Positions 8,208 to 17,313 of a stretch of DNA of 64,000 nt are shown here, in pieces. The position numbers were made by a program, and so were the translations under genes. Location: NCBI RefSeq assembly GCF_019510245.1, contig NZ_JAEKKT010000122.1:1-64000 (forward strand). Direction: 5' to 3'. The DNA comes from Streptomyces sp. Lineage in GTDB: Bacteria > Actinomycetota > Actinomycetes > Streptomycetales > Streptomycetaceae. The notes beneath the pieces are model-generated. The model ran no database searches. It was not told the origin of the DNA and saw nothing but the letters and a program-made list of their open reading frames with translations. How positions within the stretch are numbered: the stretch's first letter is position 1; the number at the start of each line of letters is the position of its first letter.

Positions 8208-8830
8208 CGGTGCTCCGTTCCGCTGGGCGCCGTGCAGCGGGAGAGCAGGGCGGCGAACCGGCCGTGCGGGACGAGGGCGGCGACGGCGGCCGCGTCGGCC
8301 GCGGTGTCCACGTCCCGCAGCCGGGGCAGGTCGCACACCCGCAGCCCGGCGCCGACGAGACGCTGCCGTTGGACGGCGCCGGTCTCCGGCGTGGACATCG
8401 GCACCCCGCGCAGCAGCACCGGGTCCGGGTCGGCCAGCCCCAGCGCCCAGAACCCGCCGTCCTCGGCTCCACCGAAGTACGCGTCGCACTCCGCGAAATC
8501 CACGGTGAGCAGGGCCGGGGTGACCTGCGGGGTGTCCATGCCGATGAGGAGGGCGGGGCCCGGGCAGTGCGCGAACGCGTCGGCGAGCCGCTCGTCCAGC
8601 CCGCCGCCGCACTGCGGTACGACGTCGAAGCCGGGCGGCAGCCAGGGGCCGGGGGCTCCGTCCAGGACCAGGACCCGGCGGGCGGCGGGGGCCGCGGCGA
8701 CGGCGTCCAGCGTGTCGGCGAGCGAGGCCTCGGCGAGGGCGGCGGCCTGCGCGGGAGAGAACGGCGGGGTGAGCCGGGTCTTGACCCTGCCGGGGCGGGG
8801 TTCCTTGGCGATGACGAGGAGGGTGGTCAT
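8204..8830 (-). CDS. TIGR04282/DUF2064-family transferase
   Basis: The 208-residue cytosolic protein starts MTTLLVIAKEPRPGRVKTRL, the signature of the DUF2064 family (TIGR04282, nucleotidyl/glycosyl-transferase-like A fold), and contains LLIGMDTPQV and DAYFGGAEDGGFWALGL, which carry the acidic metal-binding residues. Family members are often annotated as arsenosugar or selenodomain-associated transferases and are commonly next to a GT2 glycosyltransferase, as here. The exact sugar and acceptor are unknown. The gene overlaps the methyltransferase start and follows the GT2 gene by 189 bp, which holds dispersed repeats. Confidence 0.8.
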   Translation of the reverse strand: MTTLLVIAKEPRPGRVKTRLTPPFSPAQAAALAEASLADTLDAVAAAPAARRVLVLDGAPGPWLPPGFDVVPQCGGGLDERLADAFAHCPGPALLIGMDTPQVTPALLTVDFAECDAYFGGAEDGGFWALGLADPDPVLLRGVPMSTPETGAVQRQRLVGAGLRVCDLPRLRDVDTAADAAAVAALVPHGRFAALLSRCTAPSGTEHR

Positions 8831-8896
8831 GCGGGGTTCCTTGGGTGGTGCGGGTGGGTGGGGGGCGGGGGTTGGGGACGCTCACCGGCGCTCGCC

Positions 8897-9012
8897 GGGT
8901 GCCTCCCCCAGCCTTCGGCCGGGGCCCCCAGCGCCCACCCGTGATTGCCCGCGGCTGGAAGGGGGCGCTGACTGCAGCGCCCCGTAAGGGGCGCGGGGAA
9001 CTGCGCGCTCAG
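8897..9012. repeat. Two dispersed Streptomyces intergenic repeats side by side
   Basis: At 8897-8932 the motif GCCTCCCCCAGCCTTCGGCC forms a short hairpin. At 8964-9012 a second motif, GCGCTGACTGCAGCGCCCC followed by GTAAGGGGCGCGGGG and AACTGCGCG, forms nested stems. Both are familiar high-copy elements of Streptomyces intergenic DNA. They separate the GT2 gene from the DUF2064 gene and could attenuate or process the operon transcript. Confidence 0.65.
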
Positions 9013-9019
9013 CCCCCAC

Positions 9020-9766
9020 TCACCCGCACCCGGCACTCGGTCCGCACCCCTGCGGCGATGCCCCGTCGGCCCGCACCCGAGGCGGCTCGTGCAGCACCCG
9101 GCTCATGTCCCGTACCGCCTGCCACGTGCCGCGCCAGGTCCCCGTCACCTTGGACGCACCGGTGCGCGGCAGGTACGCCACCTCATGCTCGGTGATGCGC
9201 CACCCCGCGTCGGCGGCGCGCACGACCATCTGCAGGGGATAGCCGCTGCGCCGGTCGTCCAGGTCCAGCGCGAGCAGCCCCTCGCGGCGAGCCGCCCGCA
9301 GCGGACCGAGGTCGTGCAGGCGCAACCCCGTGCGGCGGCGCAGCATCCGCGCCAGCGCCAGGTTCCCCGCGCGGGCATGCGCGGGCCACGCGCCCCGCCC
9401 CTGCGGACGCCGGCGTCCGAGCACCAAGTCCGCCTCGCCGTCCAGGACCTCCCGCACGAACGGCACGAGAAGCCCGGGGTCCAGCGAGGCGTCGCAGTCG
9501 CAGAAGCAGACGATGCCGGCGCTCGCCGCGGTCAGCCCCGCATGGCACGCCGCGCCGAACCCGCGCCGCGCCTCGTGGACGACGGTCGCCCCGTACGCCC
9601 GGGCGACGTCCGCCGAGCCGTCGGTGGAGCCGTTGTCCACCACGAGGGCCCGCCAGCCCGCCGGGATCCGGCCGAGCACCCAGGGCAGGGCCTCCGCCTC
9701 GTTCAGACAGGGCAGGACGACGTCCACGTCCGTCGCCGGGAAGGGGGAAGAAGGTGAGGTGGTCAC
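9020..9766 (-). CDS. Glycosyltransferase family 2
   Basis: The 248-residue protein has the GT2 N-terminus DVDVVLPCLNEAEALPWVL, the nucleotide-binding VVDNGSTDGSADVAR and the metal-binding FCDCDASLDPG near residue 95. It should transfer a sugar from a nucleotide donor at the cytoplasmic face. There is no membrane segment. The final residues (GASPQGCGPSAGCG) look like read-through from the adjacent repeat block. The GTG at 9766 follows GGGTGAAGG. It heads the minus-strand operon with the DUF2064 transferase and methyltransferase and is divergent from the response regulator at 9891. Confidence 0.85.
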   Translation of the reverse strand: MTTSPSSPFPATDVDVVLPCLNEAEALPWVLGRIPAGWRALVVDNGSTDGSADVARAYGATVVHEARRGFGAACHAGLTAASAGIVCFCDCDASLDPGLLVPFVREVLDGEADLVLGRRRPQGRGAWPAHARAGNLALARMLRRRTGLRLHDLGPLRAARREGLLALDLDDRRSGYPLQMVVRAADAGWRITEHEVAYLPRTGASKVTGTWRGTWQAVRDMSRVLHEPPRVRADGASPQGCGPSAGCG

Positions 9767-9890
9767 AGCCTTCACCCTACGAACGCGAACCGGACATACC
9801 GGGCCTCGACTGCTTACGAAACGCGGACGTCGCACCCCGGGCCCGCCTTCGGCCGCGACACCCGCGACGGCCCGGTGCGAGGGTGGAAGC

Positions 9891-10691
<801 letters not shown>

Positions 10692-10692
10692 C

Positions 10693-11808
10693 ATGCACGA
10701 CACCCTCCTCATCGCCCTGTACGCCTTCGCCGGCGCCGCCGGCACCGGACTGCTCGGGGCGGCCGCGCTGCGCCTGCTGCGGCGCCGCTCGCTGACCGTG
10801 TCCCTCGTCGTGGTCGCCGCCGTCGGCGTGGTCGCGATGCTCGCCGGCATCCTCGCCGTCGCCTGGGCGATGTTCCTCTCCTCGCACGACCTGTCGGTGG
10901 TGACGACGGTCGTGGCGATGGCGGCCGTGGTGTCCCTCGCGACCGCGCTGATACTGGGCCGCTGGGTCGTCGCCCGCAGCCGTGAACTCGTCCTCGCGGC
11001 ACGCTCCTTCGGCGAGGACGGCGACTTCGCCGCACCGCCGGTCCCGGCCACCGCCGAACTGGCCGAGGTGAGCCGCGAGCTGGCGGCGACGAGCGCGAAG
11101 CTCGCCGAGTCCCGGGAGCGGGAGCGGGCGCTGGAGACCTCGCGCCGGGAACTCGTCGCCTGGATCTCGCACGACCTGCGCACCCCGCTCGCCGGTCTGC
11201 GGGCCATGTCGGAGGCCCTGGAGGACGGCGTCGCCACCGACCCCGACCGCTATCACAAGCAGATCCGCACGGAGGTCGAGCGCCTCAACGACATGGTGGG
11301 CGACCTCTTCGAACTCTCCCGCATCCACGCCGGGACGCTCGCGCTCAGCCCGAGCCGGATGTCCCTGTACGACCTCGTCGGCGACGCCCTCGCGGGCGCC
11401 GACCCGCTGGCCCGCGAGTACGGCGTACGGCTGGTCGGCGACCGGGTGGAGCCGGTGCCGGTCGAGGTGGACGGCAGGGAGATGAGCCGGGTGCTGGGCA
11501 ACCTGCTCGTGAACGCCATCCGCCGGACGCCCCCCGACGGCACGGTCGCGGTCACCGCCGAGCGGTCGGCCGAGGGCGCCGTCGTCCTGTCCGTCACGGA
11601 CGGCTGCGGAGGCATCCCCGAGGAGGACCTGCCCCGCGTCTTCGACACCGGGTGGCGCGGCACCCACGCCCGGACCCCGCCGGCCGGAGCGGGCCTCGGC
11701 CTCGCCATCGTGCGCGGGATCGTCGAGGCCCACCAGGGCCGGGCCTCCGTGCACAACATTCCCGGCGGCTGCCGCTTCGAGGTGGTGCTGCCCGCCGCCG
11801 CTTCCTGA
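10693..11808 (+). CDS. Sensor histidine kinase
   Basis: The 371-residue kinase has three N-terminal helices (residues 3-28, 37-62, 70-95) with almost no extracytoplasmic loop, so it probably senses within the membrane. A linker with a coiled-coil leads to the HisKA domain, His160 in VAWISHDLRTPLAGL, then the ATPase with N box VLGNLLVNAIRRTP, G1 VTDGCGGIP and G2 GAGLGLAIVRGIVEAHQG. It starts one base after the regulator stop, so the pair is a single operon. The N-box reads NAIRR where many kinases have NALRH. Confidence 0.92.
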   Translation: MHDTLLIALYAFAGAAGTGLLGAAALRLLRRRSLTVSLVVVAAVGVVAMLAGILAVAWAMFLSSHDLSVVTTVVAMAAVVSLATALILGRWVVARSRELVLAARSFGEDGDFAAPPVPATAELAEVSRELAATSAKLAESRERERALETSRRELVAWISHDLRTPLAGLRAMSEALEDGVATDPDRYHKQIRTEVERLNDMVGDLFELSRIHAGTLALSPSRMSLYDLVGDALAGADPLAREYGVRLVGDRVEPVPVEVDGREMSRVLGNLLVNAIRRTPPDGTVAVTAERSAEGAVVLSVTDGCGGIPEEDLPRVFDTGWRGTHARTPPAGAGLGLAIVRGIVEAHQGRASVHNIPGGCRFEVVLPAAAS

Positions 11809-11838
11809 TCGCGGGCAGCACCACCGGTCCGTCCGGGC

Positions 11839-12840
11839 CTACGCGCCCCGCAGGCCCGCCCGCGCGAACTCCCGCATCCCCTCCGCGAACCCGATCTCGG
11901 CCTTCCAGCCCAGTCCGGCCCGCAGCCGCGCGGAGTCGGCGGTGATGTGCCGTACGTCGCCCAGCCGGTACTCCCCGGTGACCACCGGCAGCGGCCCGCC
12001 GTGCGCCTCGGCCAGCGCGCGGGCCATCTCACCGACGGTGTGCGGCTCGCCGCTTCCGGTGTTGTACGCGGTCAGCGCACCCGGCGCGGCCCCCGCCTCC
12101 AGCGCCACCGCGTTGGCGGCGGCCACGTCCCGGACGTGCACGAAGTCCCGGCGCTGCCGCCCGTCCTCGTACACCCGGGGCGCCTCGCCCCGGGCGAGCG
12201 CGGAACGGAAGAAGGAGGCGACGCCCGCGTAGGGGGTGTCGCGGGGCATCCGGGGCCCGTACACGTTGTGGTAGCGCAGCGACACCGCCGACCCGCCCGT
12301 CGACCGGGCCCATGCGGCGGCCAGATGCTCCTGGGCCAGCTTGGTCGTGGCGTACACGTTGCGCGGATCGAGGGGTGCGTCCTCACCGACCAGCCCAGGC
12401 GTCAACTCGGACCCGCACACCGGGCAGTTCGGCTCGAACCGCCCGGCGTCCAGATCGGCGACCGCGCGCGGCCCGGGCCGTACGACACCGTGCCGCGGGC
12501 ACTCGTACCGCCCCTCCCCGTACACGACCATCGACCCGGCCAGCACGAGGTGCCGTACCCCCGCCTCGGCCATCGCGGAGAGCAGGACGGCCGTACCGAG
12601 GTCGTTGCGCGAGACGTACTCCGCAGCGTCACCGAACCCGGCTCCGAGGCCGACCATCGCGGCCTGGTGGCAGACCGCGTCGACGCCCGCGAGGGCCCGC
12701 CCGACGGCCACCGGACTGCGCACGTCGGCGCCCGGGTCGTCCCGGACGTCGAACACGACCGCCTCGTGCCCGCGCGCGGTCAGCGCCTCGACGACATGGG
12801 ACCCGATGAACCCGGCACCGCCGGTGACCAGTACACGCAT
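11839..12840 (-). CDS. NAD-dependent sugar epimerase/dehydratase with zinc-ribbon insertion
   Basis: The 333-residue extended SDR enzyme has the Rossmann motif TGGAGFIGSH at residues 6-15 and the catalytic YATTK (Tyr163, Lys167). Between the dinucleotide and catalytic parts it carries an insertion with Cys114-x2-His117 and Cys139-x2-Cys142, a plausible zinc ribbon; a subgroup of nucleotide-sugar epimerases has this. The substrate is probably a nucleotide sugar feeding the glycosyltransferases at 4.3-9.8 kb. A TAGCGT hexamer ends 6 bp before the ATG, so the transcript is probably leaderless. It is convergent with the kinase gene, with 30 bp between stops. Confidence 0.85.
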   Translation of the reverse strand: MRVLVTGGAGFIGSHVVEALTARGHEAVVFDVRDDPGADVRSPVAVGRALAGVDAVCHQAAMVGLGAGFGDAAEYVSRNDLGTAVLLSAMAEAGVRHLVLAGSMVVYGEGRYECPRHGVVRPGPRAVADLDAGRFEPNCPVCGSELTPGLVGEDAPLDPRNVYATTKLAQEHLAAAWARSTGGSAVSLRYHNVYGPRMPRDTPYAGVASFFRSALARGEAPRVYEDGRQRRDFVHVRDVAAANAVALEAGAAPGALTAYNTGSGEPHTVGEMARALAEAHGGPLPVVTGEYRLGDVRHITADSARLRAGLGWKAEIGFAEGMREFARAGLRGA

Positions 12841-12936
12841 GGGGCCACGCTAGGTGCGCGCGGCCCCCGGACCACGCGCCCACGCCCGCACGTCACGACT
12901 CCGTAAGGCGCGAAGGCGGCCGGCGCGTGGCTTCGT

Positions 12937-13704
12937 TCAGTAGCCGCCCAGCAGCGCGCGCACCCTGCGCAGGGACTCCGGTCCGGCGGTGCTGTGCCAG
13001 CGGGTCGGGTCGGCCGGGCGGCGGCCCCACAGCAGCAGGACGCGCACGGCCGCGTCGCTCTCGATCGTCGCGGGGCCCTCGGGCGCGGCGAGCCGGATGC
13101 CGGCGCCGTCCGCGTCGGCGGTCACCACGACGTCGTCCATGCCGGGGGTGCGCAGGCGGCCCTCGATCCGTCCCTCCGGGCCCAGGTCGAGACCGGTGCG
13201 GCCGCGCTCCAGCAGCGGCCGGCCGACCGACGTCACGCTGTGCTCAGTCAACCAGGGCTCGTTGAGCGCCCGCACCGCCGTACGGTCGTCGCCGGTCAGG
13301 TCCCAGCGGTGCAGGATGAGCTCCTCGCGCATGTGCTCGGCGAAGAAGGGGACCTTCACCGTCCGGCCGGTCCACACCACCTCGGTGTCGGGGGAGAGGG
13401 CCCGGGCGGCCGCGGCGACCTCGCTGAGCTTCTCGCAGCGGCTCAGGAACGCCGCCCACAGCTCGGTGTCCGACATCCGCCGGTAGGGCTCCTCGCGGTC
13501 GAAGCCCCGGGTCTCCACCGGCGCACCGGCGAGGAACGCCTGCAGCACCCGGGCCAGTTCCTCGGCGGTGCCGGTCTGGTGGACCAGGACGTCCCGCACC
13601 GTCCACGCCTCGCACCACGTACCGTCGTCGGGCCGCCGCCCCTGGACGGCGTGCACGAAGGGGGCCAGCTCCGGCAGGGTCTCCTCGACCCGAGAGGGAA
13701 TCAT
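12937..13704 (-). CDS. Maleylpyruvate isomerase/MDMPI-type mycothiol-dependent enzyme family protein
   Basis: The 255-residue protein resembles the DinB-like MDMPI family (TIGR03083/03084): WTVRDVLVHQTGTAEELARVL near residue 35, where the His is a metal-ligand candidate, and VKVPFFAEHMREELILHRWDL near residue 125, with two further His. The C-terminal third matches the MDMPI_C accessory domain. Members use mycothiol or have lost that activity; the substrate here is unknown. Stands alone, convergent with nothing and divergent from the acyltransferase at 13892. Confidence 0.7.
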   Translation of the reverse strand: MIPSRVEETLPELAPFVHAVQGRRPDDGTWCEAWTVRDVLVHQTGTAEELARVLQAFLAGAPVETRGFDREEPYRRMSDTELWAAFLSRCEKLSEVAAAARALSPDTEVVWTGRTVKVPFFAEHMREELILHRWDLTGDDRTAVRALNEPWLTEHSVTSVGRPLLERGRTGLDLGPEGRIEGRLRTPGMDDVVVTADADGAGIRLAAPEGPATIESDAAVRVLLLWGRRPADPTRWHSTAGPESLRRVRALLGGY

Positions 13705-13891
13705 GCGCCATGGGTAGCCGGACCCGTCGCCGCCCAAACGCCGCCGAAGAGCCCGGCGGGAGCGGCCGGCCCCGCCGGTTGAACGGCGCGGCCGGGGGCC
13801 ACGTACCTGTCGCTGTGGGCGGCGCCGTGCCGCCCGAAGGCATCGGCGCCGCGCGGCAGCCGGTGTGCAGAGGAAGGGCTGAACCATTTCA

Positions 13892-15097
13892 GTGGATGCG
13901 AGTCGCCCGGCCGGCAGTGCTCTCGACCTGGCCGTCCCCGTACGCCGGGAGGACAGCGGGACCGGGGCCGGGGACGGAAGCGCGGCACACGTCCGTCCGC
14001 GGGCGCACGCGCAGGTGCGGGGTCTGGACGGCCTCCGGGGCCTGGCGGCCCTGTACGTCGTCCTGTTCCACTGCTGGCTGTACACCTTCCCCGGCTACCC
14101 GCACAGTTCGGCGCCGCCGTGGCTGGGCGGGCTGATGTTCGGGCGCCTCGCCGTCGTCTTCTTCCTGGTGCTGTCCGGGTTCTCCCTGGCGATCTCCCCG
14201 GCGCGGCACGGCTGGCGGACGGCCGGTGTCCGCGAGTTCCTGCGCCGACGCGCCTGGCGCATCCTGCCCCCGTACTGGGCGGCACTGGCCCTGAGCCTGC
14301 TGATCTCGTGGTTCGTGGTGCCGGCCTCGCACTTCGGGCCGCCCACCGGCGCGACCGTCGTGGTGTACGGCCTGGTCGCCCAGGACATGGTCACCGCCCC
14401 GACGCCGAACGGCGCGTTCTGGTCGATAGGGGTGGAGGCCGAGCTCTATCTCCTCTTCCCGCTCCTCCTCCTCGTCCGCCGCCGCTGGGGCGCCGCGGTC
14501 CTCGCCGCGTCGGTGACACTTCCGGTGGTCGTCATCGGCCTGACGGCGGCCGGTGCCAACCCGGTGGAGGGCGACAACTGGCTCGCTCCCCATCTCGCTC
14601 CGGTGTTCGCCGCGGGCGTGGCCGGCGCGGGCATCGTCACCGCCTCGGACAGGGTGCGACGACTGCCGTGGGGGTGGCTCGCCGCCCTGGCGGCCCTGCC
14701 GGTCCTGGTCCTCGGCGCCGTACGGGGTTCCGCCTGGACGGTGAACCACTACTTCTGGATCGACCTCGCCGTCGCTCCGGCCATGACGATGCTGCTCGCC
14801 GCCGTCGCCACGGGAAAGCCGGCCTTCCTCGTACGGCTCCTGACCGCGCGTCCCGTCCGCGGCCTCGGCGGTTTCTCCTACAGCCTCTACCTGATCCATC
14901 TGCCGGTCGTGCTGGCCGTGATCCGCCGGGTCGCTCCGCATGTCGTGTCGCCGGGACTGCCCACGTTCTGGTTCACGCTGGCGGTGGGCCTGCCGGTCTC
15001 GGTCGTCGCGGCGTGGCTGTTCTCCAAGCTCTTCGAAACACCGTTCAAACGGAACAGGTCCTGGAAATCGCTGGTAGCCGCACGTTCTGGCGCGTGA
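13892..15097 (+). CDS. Acyltransferase family 3 membrane protein
   Basis: The 401-residue protein has the acyltransferase_3 N-terminal motif RGLDGLRGLAALYVVLFH near residue 43 (catalytic-type His) and about ten membrane helices, ending with a short basic tail. Such enzymes O-acylate sugars of exopolysaccharides, peptidoglycan or macrolides at the membrane. FWSIGVEAELYLLFPLLLL near residue 175 is the family's second conserved block, followed by FSYSLYLIHLPVV near the C-terminus. The GTG at 13892 has AGGAAGG about 16 nt upstream, which is far, so an internal start is possible. Confidence 0.85.
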   Translation: MDASRPAGSALDLAVPVRREDSGTGAGDGSAAHVRPRAHAQVRGLDGLRGLAALYVVLFHCWLYTFPGYPHSSAPPWLGGLMFGRLAVVFFLVLSGFSLAISPARHGWRTAGVREFLRRRAWRILPPYWAALALSLLISWFVVPASHFGPPTGATVVVYGLVAQDMVTAPTPNGAFWSIGVEAELYLLFPLLLLVRRRWGAAVLAASVTLPVVVIGLTAAGANPVEGDNWLAPHLAPVFAAGVAGAGIVTASDRVRRLPWGWLAALAALPVLVLGAVRGSAWTVNHYFWIDLAVAPAMTMLLAAVATGKPAFLVRLLTARPVRGLGGFSYSLYLIHLPVVLAVIRRVAPHVVSPGLPTFWFTLAVGLPVSVVAAWLFSKLFETPFKRNRSWKSLVAARSGA

Positions 15098-15166
15098 GAC
15101 AAGCGTGTGGGACAAGCCCGGCCCGCTTCCGGGCCGGCCCTCGGTCTGTCGTCAGCCCGTCGCCCG

Positions 15167-15820
15167 TCAGCCTGTCGCCGTCGATTTCTGGCCCGAGGGA
15201 GTGACGGCGTACCACTCCTGGTCCTTTCCCTGGCCGTTCGTCTGTCCCGCCGCCGTGTCGCCCACGTACCGGTAGAGCGGCCAGCCGGCGAGGGTGAGCT
15301 GTGTCTCGCCGTTCCGGTGGACCGTGCCGAGGAGGCTCTTCTGCACCCCCGAGGTCTGCACCGACTCCGGCACGATCACCGGCAGCCAGGTCTTGGTGCA
15401 GGCGCCGGAGCACGTCCACTTGGAGGGGTTCGGCTGGTCCTTGTCGTAGCGGTAGAGGGTCAGCCCCTTGTCGTCGGTGACGATGCTGCCCAGCCCCTGG
15501 GCCGCCCTGGTCAGCACGGCGGCGGTGGTGGCCGGCTGCCCGCCCGCGTTGCCGGCGGCGGCGGTCGGCGTGGAGGCGGCCGGATCCGACGCGGCCGGGG
15601 TCGCCGACGTGACGGGGGCGGCCGGTGCGGCCGGGGCGGCGTTGCCGGTGCCGGTGCCGTTCGAGGAGCCGCACGCCCCCAGCAGGAGAGCGGAGGCGAG
15701 CCCCAGGGCGAGGCTCGGACCTCCCGTCCGCTCAGCCGCCGCGACCACGTGACGCACTCTTGACCATCGCCGGACCGGTGCCGTGGACGCCGACGACGCC
15801 CCGATCCTCGTCTCCATCAC
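15167..15820 (-). CDS. Lipoprotein with PF03640-type secreted repeats
   Basis: The 217-residue protein has a lipobox LLLGAC at Cys50, then a flexible Ala/Pro/Thr linker to about residue 98, and two repeats of the Lipoprotein_15 type: IVTDDKGLTLYRYDKDQPN with CSGACTKTWLPV, and TQLTLAGWPLYRYVGD. Family members are surface lipoproteins, some found near electron-transfer or osmotic-stress genes; the function is not established. The annotated GTG at 15820 would leave 35 residues before the signal peptide, so one of the GTG codons near residue 22-25 is likely the true start. Divergent from the next lipoprotein across a large inverted repeat. Confidence 0.75.
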   Translation of the reverse strand: MMETRIGASSASTAPVRRWSRVRHVVAAAERTGGPSLALGLASALLLGACGSSNGTGTGNAAPAAPAAPVTSATPAASDPAASTPTAAAGNAGGQPATTAAVLTRAAQGLGSIVTDDKGLTLYRYDKDQPNPSKWTCSGACTKTWLPVIVPESVQTSGVQKSLLGTVHRNGETQLTLAGWPLYRYVGDTAAGQTNGQGKDQEWYAVTPSGQKSTATG

Positions 15821-15888
15821 CTGGGTCGGCGAGGTGACCGGCCGCGCCGGCCGAACCCGGCCCCGCGAGGGGCCTCTTGGAGACCGGG

Positions 15889-15963
15889 GAGCGGGAGCAC
15901 CGGCGGCCGGTCCGTCCGCGCCGGGTTCGCACGCCCCTGCGGACGGCGCCGGTGCTCCCGCTC
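15889..15963. repeat. 17-bp perfect inverted repeat between divergent lipoprotein genes
   Basis: The arms are 15889-15905 (GAGCGGGAGCACCGGCG) and 15947-15963 (its exact complement), with a 41-bp centre that holds a second small stem, GTCCGC with GCGGAC. It sits between two divergent start codons, so a terminator role is unlikely; a cruciform, a dyad operator, or a structured leader of the minus-strand gene are possible. Confidence 0.7.
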
Positions 15964-16039
15964 GCCCATCCCGCCCGGCGTGCGCAATTCCTGGTAGGGC
16001 ACCATCTGCTCAGCTGCCATCTACCCGTGAGGGGTCGTC

Positions 16040-16705
16040 ATGCCCGTTCGCCCTGCCGCCGTGCCGGCACTGCTGACCTGTCTGCTGCTGGCGGGCTGTT
16101 CGTCCGTCCAGCTCGGTACCTCGGACCCGTCCTCGTCGGGTGCCCCGGCGCCGGCGACGTCCCCGTCGGGTGCGGCGGGCGGGGCGCACGAGATCCCGGT
16201 CGGCGCCGGCCCGCAGAAGAAGTACACGGTGCAGCAGCAGCCCGGCGCCGGCCAGTGCCACTACCGGTACGAGAAGGGGGAGCCGCTGGAGGACAGCGCG
16301 TGCACCCCGGGCGCGATCTCCCCGGCCGTCACCCAGGCCAACCTGAAGACGACGATATGCCGCAAGGGCGGCTACACGTCCGGCGTCCGCCCGTCCGCCT
16401 ACGTCACCGGCAAGGAGAAGAAACTCAACGCCGCCTCCTACGGCTTCACCGGTGCCATGAGCGACGCCGAGTACGACCACCTGATAAGCCTCCAGCTCGG
16501 TGGCGACCCCAACGACCCGCGCAACCTGTGGCTCGAACCCGCGGACCCCGGCCACAAGGCCGGCCAGGGCGTGAACAACAGGAAGGATCCCGTGGAGACC
16601 AAGCTGCACACCGCGGTCTGCGCGGGCAAGGTCACCCTCGCCCAGGCGCAGCAGGCGATCGTCACCGACTGGACCACGGCCCTCGCCAGGCTCGGCCTCG
16701 ACTGA
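16040..16705 (+). CDS. Secreted lipoprotein with HNH-like EYDHLISLQLGG motif
   Basis: The 221-residue protein has a lipobox LLLAGC with Cys20, a Ser/Pro/Ala linker to residue 50, and a globular region with four cysteines in GQCHYRYE, DSACTPG, TTICRKGGYT and AVCAGK. The segment EYDHLISLQLGGDPNDPRNL resembles the His-metal core of HNH nucleases (DH at its start, N and D-PRNL after), and similar motifs occur in uncharacterised secreted actinobacterial proteins. I cannot tell whether it is catalytic. GAGGGG lies 6 nt before the ATG. A strong terminator follows at 16716. Confidence 0.7.
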   Translation: MPVRPAAVPALLTCLLLAGCSSVQLGTSDPSSSGAPAPATSPSGAAGGAHEIPVGAGPQKKYTVQQQPGAGQCHYRYEKGEPLEDSACTPGAISPAVTQANLKTTICRKGGYTSGVRPSAYVTGKEKKLNAASYGFTGAMSDAEYDHLISLQLGGDPNDPRNLWLEPADPGHKAGQGVNNRKDPVETKLHTAVCAGKVTLAQAQQAIVTDWTTALARLGLD

Positions 16706-16715
16706 GTGCGGCGCG

Positions 16716-16750
16716 GACCGCTGCGCGGCAAGTCAGGCCGCGCAGCGGTC
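16716..16750 (+). terminator. Rho-independent-like terminator after the HNH-like lipoprotein gene
   Basis: A 14-bp perfect GC-rich stem (GACCGCTGCGCGGC with GCCGCGCAGCGGTC) and a 7-nt loop, 11 bp after the stop codon, followed by TGTTGAG rather than a T-tract, as is usual in Streptomyces. Confidence 0.8.
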
Positions 16751-16752
16751 TG

Positions 16753-16784
16753 TTGAGACCGGCCCGGCAGCCGGCTGTTAGCGT
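16753..16784 (+). promoter_or_regulatory. Candidate promoter of the cupin-like gene
   Basis: TTGAGA and TAGCGT hexamers are separated by 20 bp, and the -10 element ends 8 bp before the ATG at 16793, where no ribosome site is seen. A leaderless transcript is likely. The wide spacing lowers confidence. Confidence 0.4.
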
Positions 16785-16792
16785 TCCGACGC

Positions 16793-17191
16793 ATGGCGGA
16801 CAGCGTGTACGTGGGCAAGGCGGGCAAGGACGCGGCAACGGACCGGGGATGGCTGCTCGGGCACTTCAAGGAGCACGACGACCCCCGGCACAGCGACGCC
16901 GTCGAGGTCAAGTGGGGCGTCCACCCGCGCGGTGAACAGCGTACGCAGTGGGTGGAGGGCGAGGTGCGCACGGCTCTCCTGGTGCTCGTCACGGGCCGTT
17001 TCCGCATGGAGTTCCCCGGCCGCAGCGTGCTCCTGGAAGAGCAGGGCGACTATGTCGTCTGGGGCCGGGGAGTGGATCACTCCTGGGTCGCGGAGGACGA
17101 TTCCGTCGTCCTGACCGTGCGATGGCCTTCCGTGCCGGGATACGCGGCGCCGCAGGACGGGCCGCCGCCGACCGACGGGCCCTGGGCGTGA
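16793..17191 (+). CDS. Small cupin-like protein
   Basis: The 132-residue cytosolic protein has a beta-rich pattern with VKWGVHPRGEQR, ALLVLVTGRFRMEFPG and DYVVWGRGVDHSWVAEDD, matching a single cupin barrel that has kept a few His residues (His in KWGVHP and DHSW). It may bind a small ligand or metal; the function is unknown. It stands as a single gene between two terminators. Confidence 0.6.
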   Translation: MADSVYVGKAGKDAATDRGWLLGHFKEHDDPRHSDAVEVKWGVHPRGEQRTQWVEGEVRTALLVLVTGRFRMEFPGRSVLLEEQGDYVVWGRGVDHSWVAEDDSVVLTVRWPSVPGYAAPQDGPPPTDGPWA

Positions 17192-17253
17192 CCGCCGCCA
17201 CCGGTCCGGCGAACCGCCGAACGCGGTCGCGCGGCCGGGCCGTCAGGGCTGCC

Positions 17254-17301
17254 CGGTCGTGGCGGCATCGGCGCCGTCCGCCGCCGACGCCGCCACGACC
17301 G
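17254..17301. terminator. Bidirectional terminator between convergent genes
   Basis: A 13-bp perfect stem, CGGTCGTGGCGGC (17254-17266) and GCCGCCACGACCG (17289-17301), with a 22-nt loop lies between the cupin-like gene and the DUF4235 gene, which converge here. Confidence 0.75.
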
Positions 17302-17313
17302 CGGTACCTCGCG

